From: an uncultured Lachnospiraceae bacterium | GTDB lineage: Bacteria; Bacillota; Clostridia; Lachnospirales; Lachnospiraceae | Direction of reading: 5' to 3' | DNA length: 19,021 bases | Assembly (NCBI GenBank): GCA_910579645.1 | Contig: CAJTVK010000084.1 | Coordinates: forward strand, 1-19,021 | Part shown: positions 1 through 8,639 of the stretch, piece by piece | Numbering within the stretch: the first letter of the stretch is position 1 | Layout: each line of letters starts with the position of its first letter | Program-made: the position numbers and the translations under genes | Notes under the pieces: model-generated | What the model saw: only the letters and a program-made list of their open reading frames with translations | Told to the model about the DNA's origin: nothing | Database searches by the model: none

Positions 1-1
1 T

Positions 2-157
2 GTGGTTCCGGGAGGAACGGGAGACGGCGGCGGAGCACCCGTAGTTCCGGGAGGAACGGGAGACGGAAGCGGAGCACCCGTAGTTCCGGGAGGAACGGGA
101 GACGGCAGCGGGACACCTGTAGTTCCGGGAGGAGCAACAGGAGGTAACGGGATGCTG
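2..157 (+). repeat. 39-bp in-frame tandem repeats encoding VVPGGTGDGSGAP
   Basis: Units begin at 2, 41, 80 and 119; the first three are nearly identical and the fourth is diverged (VVPGGATGGNGML). The array probably continues left of the window. It encodes a flexible Gly/Thr/Pro-rich spacer in the secreted protein. Confidence 0.9.
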
Positions 158-3100
158 ACCACACCGGGCGGAACAGAGGGGGAAGAGGGGAATCTTTTAT
201 CTCCGGAAGGGAAGGACGATAAGCAGAAATCTACCATTGACACGGTTTCCGGCGGGGTGGCTTACGGACGGTTTCTGACGGATTGGAATGATAAGGGGGT
301 ATCTTCCAATCCTTCGGGCAGTATTGAAGTTGTCCTTCGGAATGCACTTCCCATGGACAGCCTTACGGTGGATGTTGTATTGGAAAAGGACGGGAATACG
401 GTGGGCAGCCAGTCGGTGGGGCTGGAAAAGAATCCGGATAAGCATACGGTTTCTTTTTCCGTGGAATCGGGCACTTACCGTCTGAAAGTATCGGCATCCG
501 GGTTTCTGACTTTTGAGCAGGATATCACGGTGAAGGGAGAGGTCCGGACGGCGGAAATCCATACCGGGTTTATAAATATGGAGGGGATTTCTTATACCGG
601 TGACGGTCTCCATCCGGGAGTGATGCTGATTGGCGATGCCAATGGCGACGGTGTAATCAATGATGCGGACAGGGAGGCGATTATAGATGCCATAAGTGCC
701 GGGACGGCCGGGCTGACGGATCTGAACAGGGACGGAAAGACGGATGTTGTGGATCTGCAGTATTATGCCAGCGGCCGGGTGCAGTCGGAACGGGGGTTGG
801 ATACTGCCGCGCCTCTATACGGCCATATTGCCCCCGGTGCGGTGCAGGTAAATTTCAATGAGGGGAATACAAAGGCAGAAGGGGATTTAGCCGGGATACT
901 GTCAGAAGCCGGCGGCTCCGTTAAGCTGTCGGGAAAAGACGGACAGGTAATTTCGGAAGCAAATCCGGTGGAAATCGGCTTCAATCTTATGGATTCGGAA
1001 CAGCAGGGAGCCCGAGTGGAGGAGATTGTAATTTCCATGGGGGATGCCGCAATACAAAGCGGTCTGCTGGCAGTGGAAACGGATGCGGGTATTCAGACGA
1101 TGCAGATAGCGGGAGGACAGGTGAGGGAACTGTCGGAAGAGCAGCTTAAGGGAATCCTTGAGGGGCAGGCGGAGGCGGTGCCGGCCATGCTTTCGCTGGC
1201 AGAAGAGCCTGTAGGAAGAGCCGTGCCGGAGACAGGCGCAAAGCAGCTGACGGTTTATCTTGGCAAACAGGTGGCAGTGAAAAAAGTGTCGCTGCGGATT
1301 ACCGGGATGGAAGGGAACCGGAACTTGGCGGAAATTACAAAGGTGGAATTCCTGAATGACATGGAGAACCGTATCCCTGAGCCGGAGATGAATATTCCGC
1401 AGAATCTGGCTGCGGCGGGCGGCAATAAATCTTTTAGCCTGTCTTGGGATCCGCAGATCAATATCACCGGTTATGAAGTGGAAATCAGCCATGACGGACA
1501 GGCAGAGACGGTGCGTGCGGCTTCCAACCGTCTGGAAGTGAAATCTTTCCAGAAGGAGAAACTGGTGAACGGAGAGCCTTACGGGGTACGCGTGCGTTCC
1601 GTCAACGGAACATGGAGCAGCCCGTACAGTGAGATGGTACAGGCAGTGCCTGTGGTTACGGAAAGGCCGGATCCGCCGGACAATCTGAAAGCGGTGGGCG
1701 GAGTTCGCTGTATCCGCCTGAGTTGGAAAGCTATGGAGGATACGGATACATATAATGTCTATTATAAAGAAGCAGGGGCAGGCTCTTTCACGAAGATACC
1801 GGATATTGCCCAGAACCAGTATGTGATTAGCGGTCTGAAGGAGCTGACTACCTATGAAGTATATGTGACGGGTGTGAACAGCCTAGGGGAAAGCAATCCT
1901 TCCATTCATTCGGAGGCAACCACCGTTACGCTGCAGCCGGCACAGATGCCGAATTATAAGCTGCTGAACGAGTCCCAAGGAGAGGGTCAGGTCAGTGCCC
2001 ATATTGTCAGCGTGACTCATGGCAGGGGAGCCATGGAGGGCAGTCCGTTGGATCAGGACGCGCAGAGTGCATTGGGAGTTGTGGATAAAGATTTTGGTTC
2101 CTATTACCATATTGCGGACTGGGACGACGGCGCGGAATATGTGGCGGCCAATAAAGGTCTTCTTTTCACATTGGACGATTATTACAAAATGAGTTACATT
2201 ACTTTTGCGGAGCCGGAAGACATTGCTTCTTATAATAAAGTTTCGGTTTATTATTATGACCGGGAGAATCCCAACGGCACATATGCCAAGAATGTCTCGG
2301 TGCTACAGAGGACGGATCCCAACGGAAGGAAATATTATCTGATAAAATTGGCACAGCCCATTACGGCCAATAAGATACGTCTCGGCTTTGCCCGTGGGTA
2401 TGCGCTGAGGAACATTTCCATTGCGGAAGTGAATTTTTATCATTATGACAGCCTGGAGGACGACATTCTTGCACTGTATGGGGATGATTTGCATACGACC
2501 CTGAAAGAAGGGGTGACGGAGGAGACAATCCGTGCTTTGCAGCAACGGCTGGATACCGTGGATGCCAAGAGCGGGGAATATCATCCGGAGCGGACGGTGC
2601 TGCAAAAGGAGCTGGATAATGCGAAAGGACTGCTGCAGTCAGGATTCCGTGATGTAATTAAGGTGAATACGGAGATAACGGCAAGGAAAGACGGGCATCT
2701 GGGATTCAGCGGCCTGAATGCATGGCAGCCTTTGGGAGTTACGGCTTATGAAGGAGAACAGCTTATTGTTTATGTGGGGCACAACCAGCTGAAGACCGGA
2801 TCCAATTCTGCGCTGAAGCTGATTGCGACACAGTATCATGCGGAAGCGGGGGCATTTGCGTCAGAAGTGGCGACCCTGAAAGTAGGGCGGAATGAGATTA
2901 CGGTACCGTCTATTCAGAGCCTTTCCTGTGAAGGCGGCGGCGCACTTTATATCCAGTATACCGGAAACAGTGCCGGTGACGAATACGCAGTGAGGGTAAA
3001 CGGCGGAAACCGAGAACCGGTGCTGAATCTGTACGGAGTGACTGACGCACAGGAACGCAAGACGCTGATTACCGCTTATGTGAAGGAATTGGAGGCGCAT

Positions 3101-5374
3101 GTTGCGTCTCAGGAAGAGCAGCACAGGCAGGTGCATGAAACGGCCGGAGCGGGCAATAAGGTGAACCGGGCGTATGACAGGCAGAACTGTATTATCGGAG
3201 CAACGGACATTATGCTGAATCAGATGATGCTGTCCGTATCGGCGGAGCAGATTCTGGCCGGGCTGGGGAACGGCTCAACGGAAGAACGTGCGGAGAAGCT
3301 GGATCAGTCTTTGCAGGCAATGGACGGGATGATGCATTTATTTTACCAGCATAAAGGCCTGAGTGCGGATGCCTCCGCGCCGGCAACGGACCGGCTGCCG
3401 GCACAGCATCTGAATATCCGTTATATGAGGATGTTTGCGGGAGCGTTTATGTATGCTTCCGGAAATCATATCGGCATCGAATGGGGTTCCGTGCCGGGAC
3501 TTGCCGCTTCTGCCCCTGTAGTTACGGATGGAAACGGGAAATATGTGGGCGGAAACTATTTCGGCTGGGGAATTGCCCATGAGATTGGACACAATATTAA
3601 TCAGGGAAGCTATGCCATAGCTGAAGTGACGAATAACTATTTTGCACAGCTTGCAAAATCCAGGGACAGCGACAGTACCGTGCGTTTCCGGTATGCGGAT
3701 GTGTATAAAAAGGTAACTTCCAATACGGTAGGGAAGCCGTCCAATGTGTTTGTCCATCTGGCAATGTACTGGCAGCTTCATCTGGCTTATGACAGGGGGT
3801 ACAACTTTAAGACCTATGACAGTTATCAGGAGCAGCATGACAATCTGTTCTACGCCCGTGTAGATTCTTACAGCAGAAATATTTCGCTGGCGCCGGGCGG
3901 GCTGACTTTAGGCAGCGACAAAGATCAGAATATTATGAGGCTGGCCTGTGCGGCAGCGCAGAAAGACTTGACGGAATTTTTCGTTCGCTGGGGCCTTGTG
4001 CCGGATGAAGGCACGGCTGCTTATGCGGCACAGTTCCCCAAGGAGGAACGGGCACTGTATTATCTGACGGATGATGCAAGGGTGTATGAAATAGAACATG
4101 GCGTGACCGGTTCGGTGAAAGGAGCCGATGTCATCGGCCAAGGAAGCAGCGTCTCCGTGAATGCGCAGATACCCAATGAAGTGGTGATTTCTATTCAGGA
4201 TACTTCCGGTTCGGATGCCGTGCTGGGATATGAGATTGCCAGATATCATTACGAGGACGGGAAACCGGTACGTCAGGTAGTAGGATTTTCCACGGAAACC
4301 ACTTACCGTGATGTGGTGTCCTGCCTGAATAACCGGGTGCTGACCTATGAGGTGACGGCAGTGGATAAATTCGGTTATCGTTCTCTGGTAAAGCAGATCG
4401 GGGATGTAAGGATTGCCCATGACGGCAGCCATGACAAATCCATGTGGACGGTAACGACAAATATGGTTTCGGCTGACGATCATAAAGAGCCGGGTACGGA
4501 AGAGGATCCCTGTGATCCCGAAAGCGTTTCCGCGGTTTACCGGATTCTGGACAATGATTACGGGAATAGCTATTTGGGTCAGTCAACCGGCGGAAATGCG
4601 GAAGTAATGCTTCACCTGAACCAAGTACTGGCAGTATGCGGGCTGAAATACACGATTGCTTCCGGTACGCCGGTGAGCGACTATGAGATTCAGGTAAGCG
4701 TGGACGGCAGCAACTGGACGACGGTAAAGAGCGGGCGGTTTGCAGGCCAGTCAGGGAGCCAGACGGTATACTTTGAAAATGCTGCCAAGGATCCTTGGAT
4801 TTGCACCTACGATGCGGCTTATGTGAGAATTACGGCACCCAATCAGAGTTCCATGTGCATTTCGGAAATCGATCTGCTGGGGCCTACAGGGGACAGTGTT
4901 TCCTTTGGCGTAAGGGAAAATGACACGGAGGGCGCAGTAGGCATCCTTCAGGCAGATTACCCTTATGAGTCGGGAGGCGGAAGCCGTGTAATCCCGGCCG
5001 GGTCATTGGTTTTCACCGGAAGCTATAAAGGAAATCCGGCTTACAATGTGGTAATGATTTACGACGGGGACGGCAATGTGGTCGGAGGCTTGGATGCGGA
5101 CGGCACCGTGAAGGCCGACCAGATTATATTGGCCAATGTGCCGGAAAACGGCATGCTGGGCGAGGTGAGCGACGGAATCTGGATTTACTGGATTGAGCCG
5201 GAGAACGGTCAGCTGCCGGATCTGACAGGCAGGACGGTGCGGGCACAGCTGTACCGCGTGGATAATGCCCTGACAAACGAGGGGCAAAGACTGGTAAGCG
5301 ATACGCTGCCTTTGCGGATTCCGGTGGTACTGGACGGCATAACTTTAAAGGGCAGCACAGAAACTGGAAACTAG
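2..5374 (+). CDS. Secreted M60-family (enhancin-like) metallopeptidase with internal dockerin, 5' end outside window
   Basis: At least 1790 residues; the reading frame is open to the left edge, so the GTG at base 2 is not a real start. Seen in order (window numbering): Gly/Pro-rich 13-residue repeats (1-52); a beta-sandwich-like segment (about 85-205); a dockerin with two 12-residue calcium loops, D212-x-N214-x-D216...D223 and D240-x-N242-x-D244...D251; an unassigned region; two FN3 modules (about 461-555 and 557-645); a linker; the M60 domain (about 930-1330) with zinc motif H1193-E1194-x-x-H1197 and the third ligand E1208, matching HExxH-x(8-28)-E; an FN3-like module; a discoidin-like (F5/8 C) module (about 1475-1630); and a C-terminal beta-rich tail. 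M60 enzymes typically cleave mucin-type glycoproteins outside the cell. No LPxTG motif or C-terminal membrane anchor is seen, so attachment may depend on the dockerin. The next gene follows after 10 bases. The catalytic call is firm; the substrate is inferred. Confidence 0.92.
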   Translation: MVPGGTGDGGGAPVVPGGTGDGSGAPVVPGGTGDGSGTPVVPGGATGGNGMLTTPGGTEGEEGNLLSPEGKDDKQKSTIDTVSGGVAYGRFLTDWNDKGVSSNPSGSIEVVLRNALPMDSLTVDVVLEKDGNTVGSQSVGLEKNPDKHTVSFSVESGTYRLKVSASGFLTFEQDITVKGEVRTAEIHTGFINMEGISYTGDGLHPGVMLIGDANGDGVINDADREAIIDAISAGTAGLTDLNRDGKTDVVDLQYYASGRVQSERGLDTAAPLYGHIAPGAVQVNFNEGNTKAEGDLAGILSEAGGSVKLSGKDGQVISEANPVEIGFNLMDSEQQGARVEEIVISMGDAAIQSGLLAVETDAGIQTMQIAGGQVRELSEEQLKGILEGQAEAVPAMLSLAEEPVGRAVPETGAKQLTVYLGKQVAVKKVSLRITGMEGNRNLAEITKVEFLNDMENRIPEPEMNIPQNLAAAGGNKSFSLSWDPQINITGYEVEISHDGQAETVRAASNRLEVKSFQKEKLVNGEPYGVRVRSVNGTWSSPYSEMVQAVPVVTERPDPPDNLKAVGGVRCIRLSWKAMEDTDTYNVYYKEAGAGSFTKIPDIAQNQYVISGLKELTTYEVYVTGVNSLGESNPSIHSEATTVTLQPAQMPNYKLLNESQGEGQVSAHIVSVTHGRGAMEGSPLDQDAQSALGVVDKDFGSYYHIADWDDGAEYVAANKGLLFTLDDYYKMSYITFAEPEDIASYNKVSVYYYDRENPNGTYAKNVSVLQRTDPNGRKYYLIKLAQPITANKIRLGFARGYALRNISIAEVNFYHYDSLEDDILALYGDDLHTTLKEGVTEETIRALQQRLDTVDAKSGEYHPERTVLQKELDNAKGLLQSGFRDVIKVNTEITARKDGHLGFSGLNAWQPLGVTAYEGEQLIVYVGHNQLKTGSNSALKLIATQYHAEAGAFASEVATLKVGRNEITVPSIQSLSCEGGGALYIQYTGNSAGDEYAVRVNGGNREPVLNLYGVTDAQERKTLITAYVKELEAHVASQEEQHRQVHETAGAGNKVNRAYDRQNCIIGATDIMLNQMMLSVSAEQILAGLGNGSTEERAEKLDQSLQAMDGMMHLFYQHKGLSADASAPATDRLPAQHLNIRYMRMFAGAFMYASGNHIGIEWGSVPGLAASAPVVTDGNGKYVGGNYFGWGIAHEIGHNINQGSYAIAEVTNNYFAQLAKSRDSDSTVRFRYADVYKKVTSNTVGKPSNVFVHLAMYWQLHLAYDRGYNFKTYDSYQEQHDNLFYARVDSYSRNISLAPGGLTLGSDKDQNIMRLACAAAQKDLTEFFVRWGLVPDEGTAAYAAQFPKEERALYYLTDDARVYEIEHGVTGSVKGADVIGQGSSVSVNAQIPNEVVISIQDTSGSDAVLGYEIARYHYEDGKPVRQVVGFSTETTYRDVVSCLNNRVLTYEVTAVDKFGYRSLVKQIGDVRIAHDGSHDKSMWTVTTNMVSADDHKEPGTEEDPCDPESVSAVYRILDNDYGNSYLGQSTGGNAEVMLHLNQVLAVCGLKYTIASGTPVSDYEIQVSVDGSNWTTVKSGRFAGQSGSQTVYFENAAKDPWICTYDAAYVRITAPNQSSMCISEIDLLGPTGDSVSFGVRENDTEGAVGILQADYPYESGGGSRVIPAGSLVFTGSYKGNPAYNVVMIYDGDGNVVGGLDADGTVKADQIILANVPENGMLGEVSDGIWIYWIEPENGQLPDLTGRTVRAQLYRVDNALTNEGQRLVSDTLPLRIPVVLDGITLKGSTETGN

Positions 5375-5384
5375 GAGATAAGAA

Positions 5385-6530
5385 GTGAAACGGATTAGGA
5401 ATAAATTATATTGGTTAATAATGTGGTCTGCCCTCCTTTTTCCGCTGCAGGTATCTGCGGCGGGGAAAGATGCGGTAGTCCTTGGCCAGGACGGAGCCGA
5501 GGTTGCCGTATCGCTGAATATGAGTGAGGCGGAAGAAGAGAATATCACGGCAGTTTCGGTATCCTTGAAGGTAGATGCCGGGAACAGCGAACTGGCGGCG
5601 GTGGACTTTGCATTTGCGCCGGAATTGAGCGAAGCGGAATGCGGTTACCGGTACTTTGAAAACAGTGATAATACCGGGCGGCTGGACATTTATGCGGTTA
5701 CGGGGCATGCGCAGAGCTTGTTCCGGGAAGGGCAGCTGAACCTGGGAAACGTAAAAGTGACGCCTGGCCAGCCTTCCCAGGATATGACCGTGGAAATCAG
5801 TTATTACGAAGGGTCTTTCCGGACGGCAAATGCAGCTTACGGGGAAAAAATGCCGGTGGTGGACTATTCGGAACCGGTACAGATGCAGTTTGGGGAAGAA
5901 AAGCCGCAGCCGAACCCTCCGGGGAATGATAATAACGGCGGCAATGACAATAATATGGACGACGGGCTGTATGATGACAATACGCAGTTTAAGAATGATC
6001 CCAACGATTCGCAGCTGATTCCGTCGGACATTATCGGAGCCGACGGGAAGCAGGCAGGCCTGACGGATCTGAGCAAGGGGCTCGGGAAGGAAACTAAGAT
6101 AAAACTAAAAGCTTCGGGCAGCAGCAAAGAAAAGGTGACGGTAGTCGCACCGGAGGACGGTATGTCCGGCATACTGATTTCCAAAGCGGACGGCGGCAGT
6201 GAAGCGTCCGGCAGTGCCTCTGCGGAAGAAAACGGGACGGAAGCGGAAGAGAAAACCGAAGAGGAAAGCAAAGAAGTGGAAGAAATTCTTTTGGATCAGG
6301 TAAACGGCGGCGCGGTAGTTCCCCAAAAGAAAGGCGGAACGGTTTTGGCAGTCAGCCTTGTGGCAATCATAGCCATTGCCCTTATTGCCTTTGTGATTTT
6401 CGTTCTTGGAAAAAAGAGGGCGGAAGAGGACGAGAAGGAGAGGGCAAAGAAGAGGCGGGAGGAACGGAAGAAAAAAGCCGCAAAGAAGAAAAAGACTGCG
6501 GGAAAGCAAACGCCCAGGGGAAGAAAATAG
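5385..6530 (+). CDS. Membrane-anchored surface protein with cohesin-like ectodomain
   Basis: 381 residues from a GTG start at 5385. An AGGAG (5373-5377) overlaps the stop codon of the metallopeptidase gene, with 7 bases to the start, so the two genes should be translationally coupled. Seen: a signal peptide (about 1-26, cleavage near VSA-AG); a beta-rich domain (about 27-170) with the pattern of a cohesin (V-x-V-x-L strand, then an FAFAPEL-type strand, a later GRLDIYAVTGHA strand, and a GQLNLGNVKV strand); an Asn/Gly/Asp-rich linker (about 174-210); a Glu/Ser-rich stalk; one transmembrane helix (about 318-341); and a very basic cytoplasmic tail of some 40 residues. Cohesins bind dockerins, and the upstream protein carries one, so this may be its anchor on the cell surface. 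The cohesin assignment rests on pattern and context, not on a profile search. It could instead be another immunoglobulin-like surface domain. Confidence 0.8.
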   Translation: MKRIRNKLYWLIMWSALLFPLQVSAAGKDAVVLGQDGAEVAVSLNMSEAEEENITAVSVSLKVDAGNSELAAVDFAFAPELSEAECGYRYFENSDNTGRLDIYAVTGHAQSLFREGQLNLGNVKVTPGQPSQDMTVEISYYEGSFRTANAAYGEKMPVVDYSEPVQMQFGEEKPQPNPPGNDNNGGNDNNMDDGLYDDNTQFKNDPNDSQLIPSDIIGADGKQAGLTDLSKGLGKETKIKLKASGSSKEKVTVVAPEDGMSGILISKADGGSEASGSASAEENGTEAEEKTEEESKEVEEILLDQVNGGAVVPQKKGGTVLAVSLVAIIAIALIAFVIFVLGKKRAEEDEKERAKKRREERKKKAAKKKKTAGKQTPRGRK

Positions 6531-6581
6531 TGAGGATTTGGCCGGAAGAGGCAGAAAAAGCCAGTGCCGGAAAAGAACAGG

Positions 6582-6613
6582 AAAGCCGCATAGACATTTT
6601 CTATGCGGCTTTT
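6582..6613 (+). terminator. Intrinsic terminator after the metallopeptidase/cohesin-like operon
   Basis: A perfect 12-bp stem (AAAGCCGCATAG paired with CTATGCGGCTTT) with a 7-base loop ends in a short T run. It lies 52 bases past the stop at 6530 and between two convergent genes, so it may also serve the minus-strand gene ending at 6702, although the T run on that side is only three. Confidence 0.8.
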
Positions 6614-6701
6614 GGCTGCAGTACGGAATGCCTGTGCCACACGGTCCGGTGAAGCTTGCGGTTTTAGGAACTGACTTTCAACCTTCTGCTGCGTGGAACT
6701 G

Positions 6702-7190
6702 CTAAGGAGCGGATACAAGGCGGCAGAGTACATTTTCATAATCTTTTACGAAGTATCGGATATTTGTCCTGCCTTTTTGGATGACGGTATGCCCTTCGGA
6801 CTCTAATTTCTCCTTTTGTGCTTCCGCGCCTCCGGGATATTTGGGGTTTAATTCACCGTTTGCCTTTAAAGTCCGCCAGTAAGGCGTGTCGTGGTCAGGC
6901 CGTTGATAACTTGCCCATGCGGCGATGGAAACGAAAATGCCTGCAGTAATCGGTTCCGTAAAATCGGCGCCGTTCTTTGCGGCAAAGTATTCCCGAATTT
7001 CCCCTATGGTGGTTACTTGCCCGTACGGAATCCGTTTCATCACCTGATCATAATCTATGGGCGGTGCAAAATACATTTTATTCCCGCCATATTTTTCGAT
7101 GCTTTTCTTGTCCGTGATAATCTGAAACTTCGGCATATCCTTACTGTCGTTCAGCATTGCGTTAAAATCCTTTTTCTCTTCATTGGCCAT
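6702..7190 (-). CDS. MGMT-like DNA-binding protein without the acceptor cysteine (alkyltransferase-like)
   Basis: 162 residues. The C-terminal half follows the DNA-binding domain of O6-alkylguanine transferases: IPYGQVTT (54-61), then a recognition-helix region, then the site where active enzymes have PCHR. Here it reads P103-Y104-W105-R106, followed by the family's G-AEAQ-KEKLESEG segment (120-133). With Tyr where the methyl-accepting Cys should be, it cannot repair by methyl transfer. In the known ATL proteins, which also lack this Cys, the protein binds alkylated guanine and is thought to flag it for nucleotide excision repair; that role is inferred here. The start at 7190 is supported by an AGGAGG on the minus strand (bases 7201-7206), and a good promoter lies just upstream. 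The gene is convergent with the surface-protein operon and divergent from the HD-Nudix gene. Confidence 0.82.
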   Translation of the reverse strand: MANEEKKDFNAMLNDSKDMPKFQIITDKKSIEKYGGNKMYFAPPIDYDQVMKRIPYGQVTTIGEIREYFAAKNGADFTEPITAGIFVSIAAWASYQRPDHDTPYWRTLKANGELNPKYPGGAEAQKEKLESEGHTVIQKGRTNIRYFVKDYENVLCRLVSAP

Positions 7191-7240
7191 GGGGCATATC
7201 CCTCCTGTATTCTTTTTAGTTTTGGCAATGTTCTGATAGA

Positions 7241-7269
7241 ATTATAATGCCGTCCGGGGAGGTTTGCAA
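7241..7269 (-). promoter_or_regulatory. Sigma-A-type promoter for the MGMT-like gene
   Basis: On the minus strand, TTGCAA (7264-7269), a 17-bp spacer and a perfect TATAAT (7241-7246) lie 51 bases from the start codon, with the ribosome site in between. Confidence 0.75.
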
Positions 7270-7372
7270 TGAGACTGTTTTTATTTCCGTAACGTGGCAA
7301 TGGTGCGGAACAGGCGGAGCTATAATTTCGGTCCGGACGGAACACCGGAACTTGAGTGCACTGCCAAAAGGC

Positions 7373-7401
7373 TTGCATATCCCATGTAAAATGAGTATGC
7401 T
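7373..7401 (+). promoter_or_regulatory. Possible promoter for the HD-Nudix gene
   Basis: TTGCAT (7373-7378), 17 bases, TATGCT (7396-7401). It is the best match found in the 294-base divergent gap (7191-7484), but both hexamers deviate from consensus. I see no RNA gene or convincing ORF in this gap. Confidence 0.35.
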
Positions 7402-7484
7402 GATAACAGGGGATGCGATTGCCGTGAAGGTGGGCAGAAGTGCCTGAAACGGAAGAGCGGCTGAGGAAAGGAGCGGAATAATTT

Positions 7485-8573
7485 ATGTTGCCGACAAGGG
7501 AGAAAGCGGAAGAACTTTTAAGAGAAGCGGAGAAATGTAATCCGGGGCCATGGGGGAATCACAGTCGGGTGGCCGCACACTGTGCAGAGAGGATTGCACG
7601 GGAGTGCGGAGGTATGGATGCGGATAAAGCGTATATATTGGGGCTGCTGCATGATATCGGAAGGAAATTCGGAGTAAGGCATTTAGGACATGTATCGGAC
7701 GGATATTCGTATATGATGTCTTTGGGGTATGATGAGGCGGCGAAAATATGCCTCACTCATTCTTTTCAGACCAAGACTCTGACGGAGTATATCGGTAAGT
7801 TCGATACTACGGAGAAAGAACTGAAAATGATTCGGGATGCGCTGGAAACCGTTGCTTTGGATGAGTATGACAGGCTGATTCAGTTATGTGATTCCCTGGC
7901 AGGGGCAGAAGGCGTATTGGATATAGAAGAACGGATGGAGGATGTAAAGCGGAGATATGGCGCATACCCTCAGGATAAATGGGATTTTAACCTGGGCTTA
8001 AAGAAAAGTTTTGAGGAAAAAACGGGCCGGGATATCTATGAGGTAGTGGGGAAAGAAACTTTTTGCGTGGGGAACGGCAGGGGCAGGAAAGCGGAGTTTT
8101 TTTATAAAAGTGCCGATGCACCGGTGCCGAACCAACCCAATCTGGTGGGAGCCACCGTATTGATAGAATACGGGCAGAAACTGCTTTTGGAGCATAGGGC
8201 GGACTGCGAAAGATGGGCGGTAATCGGAGGGAGCCTCCGTGTGGACGAGAGTTTTCTGGATTGTGCGCTCCGGGAGACTAAGGAAGAGACAGGGATTGAA
8301 CTGGCAAGGGATATGGTCAGCCTGTATAAGGTGTATGATGACCCGTCCCTTATCATCAGATATCCGGACGGAAATATTTTTCGGTCTGTTATGATGGTAT
8401 ACCGGACCAAGCTGCGGGAACTGCCGGTGCTGTCATGCAGTGAAGAATCAAAAGAACTGCGCTTTTTTACGAAAGAGGAATTGCGGGATGTACCGATTGT
8501 GGAGACGCATATTCCGATTTTGCAGGATTATCTGGGGTGCGCCGGCCGTGCCTTGAAAACGGCAGAGCGATAG
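7485..8573 (+). CDS. HD-domain / Nudix hydrolase fusion protein
   Basis: 362 residues, ATG at 7485 with AAAGGAG 11 bases upstream. The N-terminal part is an HD phosphohydrolase domain: H26 in GNHSRVA, H56-D57 in LLHDIG, a THSF histidine near 92, and D136 in LCDSLAG. This is the metal-binding set of the HD superfamily. The C-terminal part (about 210-350) is a Nudix domain with an intact box, G249-x5-E255-x7-R263-E264-x2-E267-E268-x-G270-I271. HD enzymes hydrolyse phosphomonoesters or phosphodiesters, often of nucleotides; Nudix enzymes cleave nucleoside diphosphate-linked compounds. Sequential hydrolysis of one nucleotide-type substrate is a reasonable guess, but the substrate cannot be read from the sequence. 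It is probably cytoplasmic, since no signal or membrane segment is seen. It appears monocistronic, as the next gene has its own promoter. Confidence 0.88.
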   Translation: MLPTREKAEELLREAEKCNPGPWGNHSRVAAHCAERIARECGGMDADKAYILGLLHDIGRKFGVRHLGHVSDGYSYMMSLGYDEAAKICLTHSFQTKTLTEYIGKFDTTEKELKMIRDALETVALDEYDRLIQLCDSLAGAEGVLDIEERMEDVKRRYGAYPQDKWDFNLGLKKSFEEKTGRDIYEVVGKETFCVGNGRGRKAEFFYKSADAPVPNQPNLVGATVLIEYGQKLLLEHRADCERWAVIGGSLRVDESFLDCALRETKEETGIELARDMVSLYKVYDDPSLIIRYPDGNIFRSVMMVYRTKLRELPVLSCSEESKELRFFTKEELRDVPIVETHIPILQDYLGCAGRALKTAER

Positions 8574-8610
8574 GCCGGAATGAGTGAGAGAGGCGAAGCA
8601 CATAAATTTC

Positions 8611-8639
8611 TTGACATTTAGACTACATTGTGTTATCCT
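8611..8639 (+). promoter_or_regulatory. Promoter of the blaI-M56 operon
   Basis: Perfect TTGACA (8611-8616), 17-bp spacer, TATCCT (8634-8639) with an extended TG (8631-8632). It is followed by AAAAGGAGG (8664-8672) and the blaI-type start at 8683. Confidence 0.8.

Noticed and set aside
2..4. GTG at the left edge as the start of the large protein
   Set aside because: It sits inside a repeat unit identical in kind to the following ones, has no visible ribosome site, and the reading frame runs off the window.
7247..7447. Plus-strand 66-codon frame in the divergent gap
   Set aside because: It overlaps the minus-strand promoter, has no ribosome site and no recognisable protein pattern.
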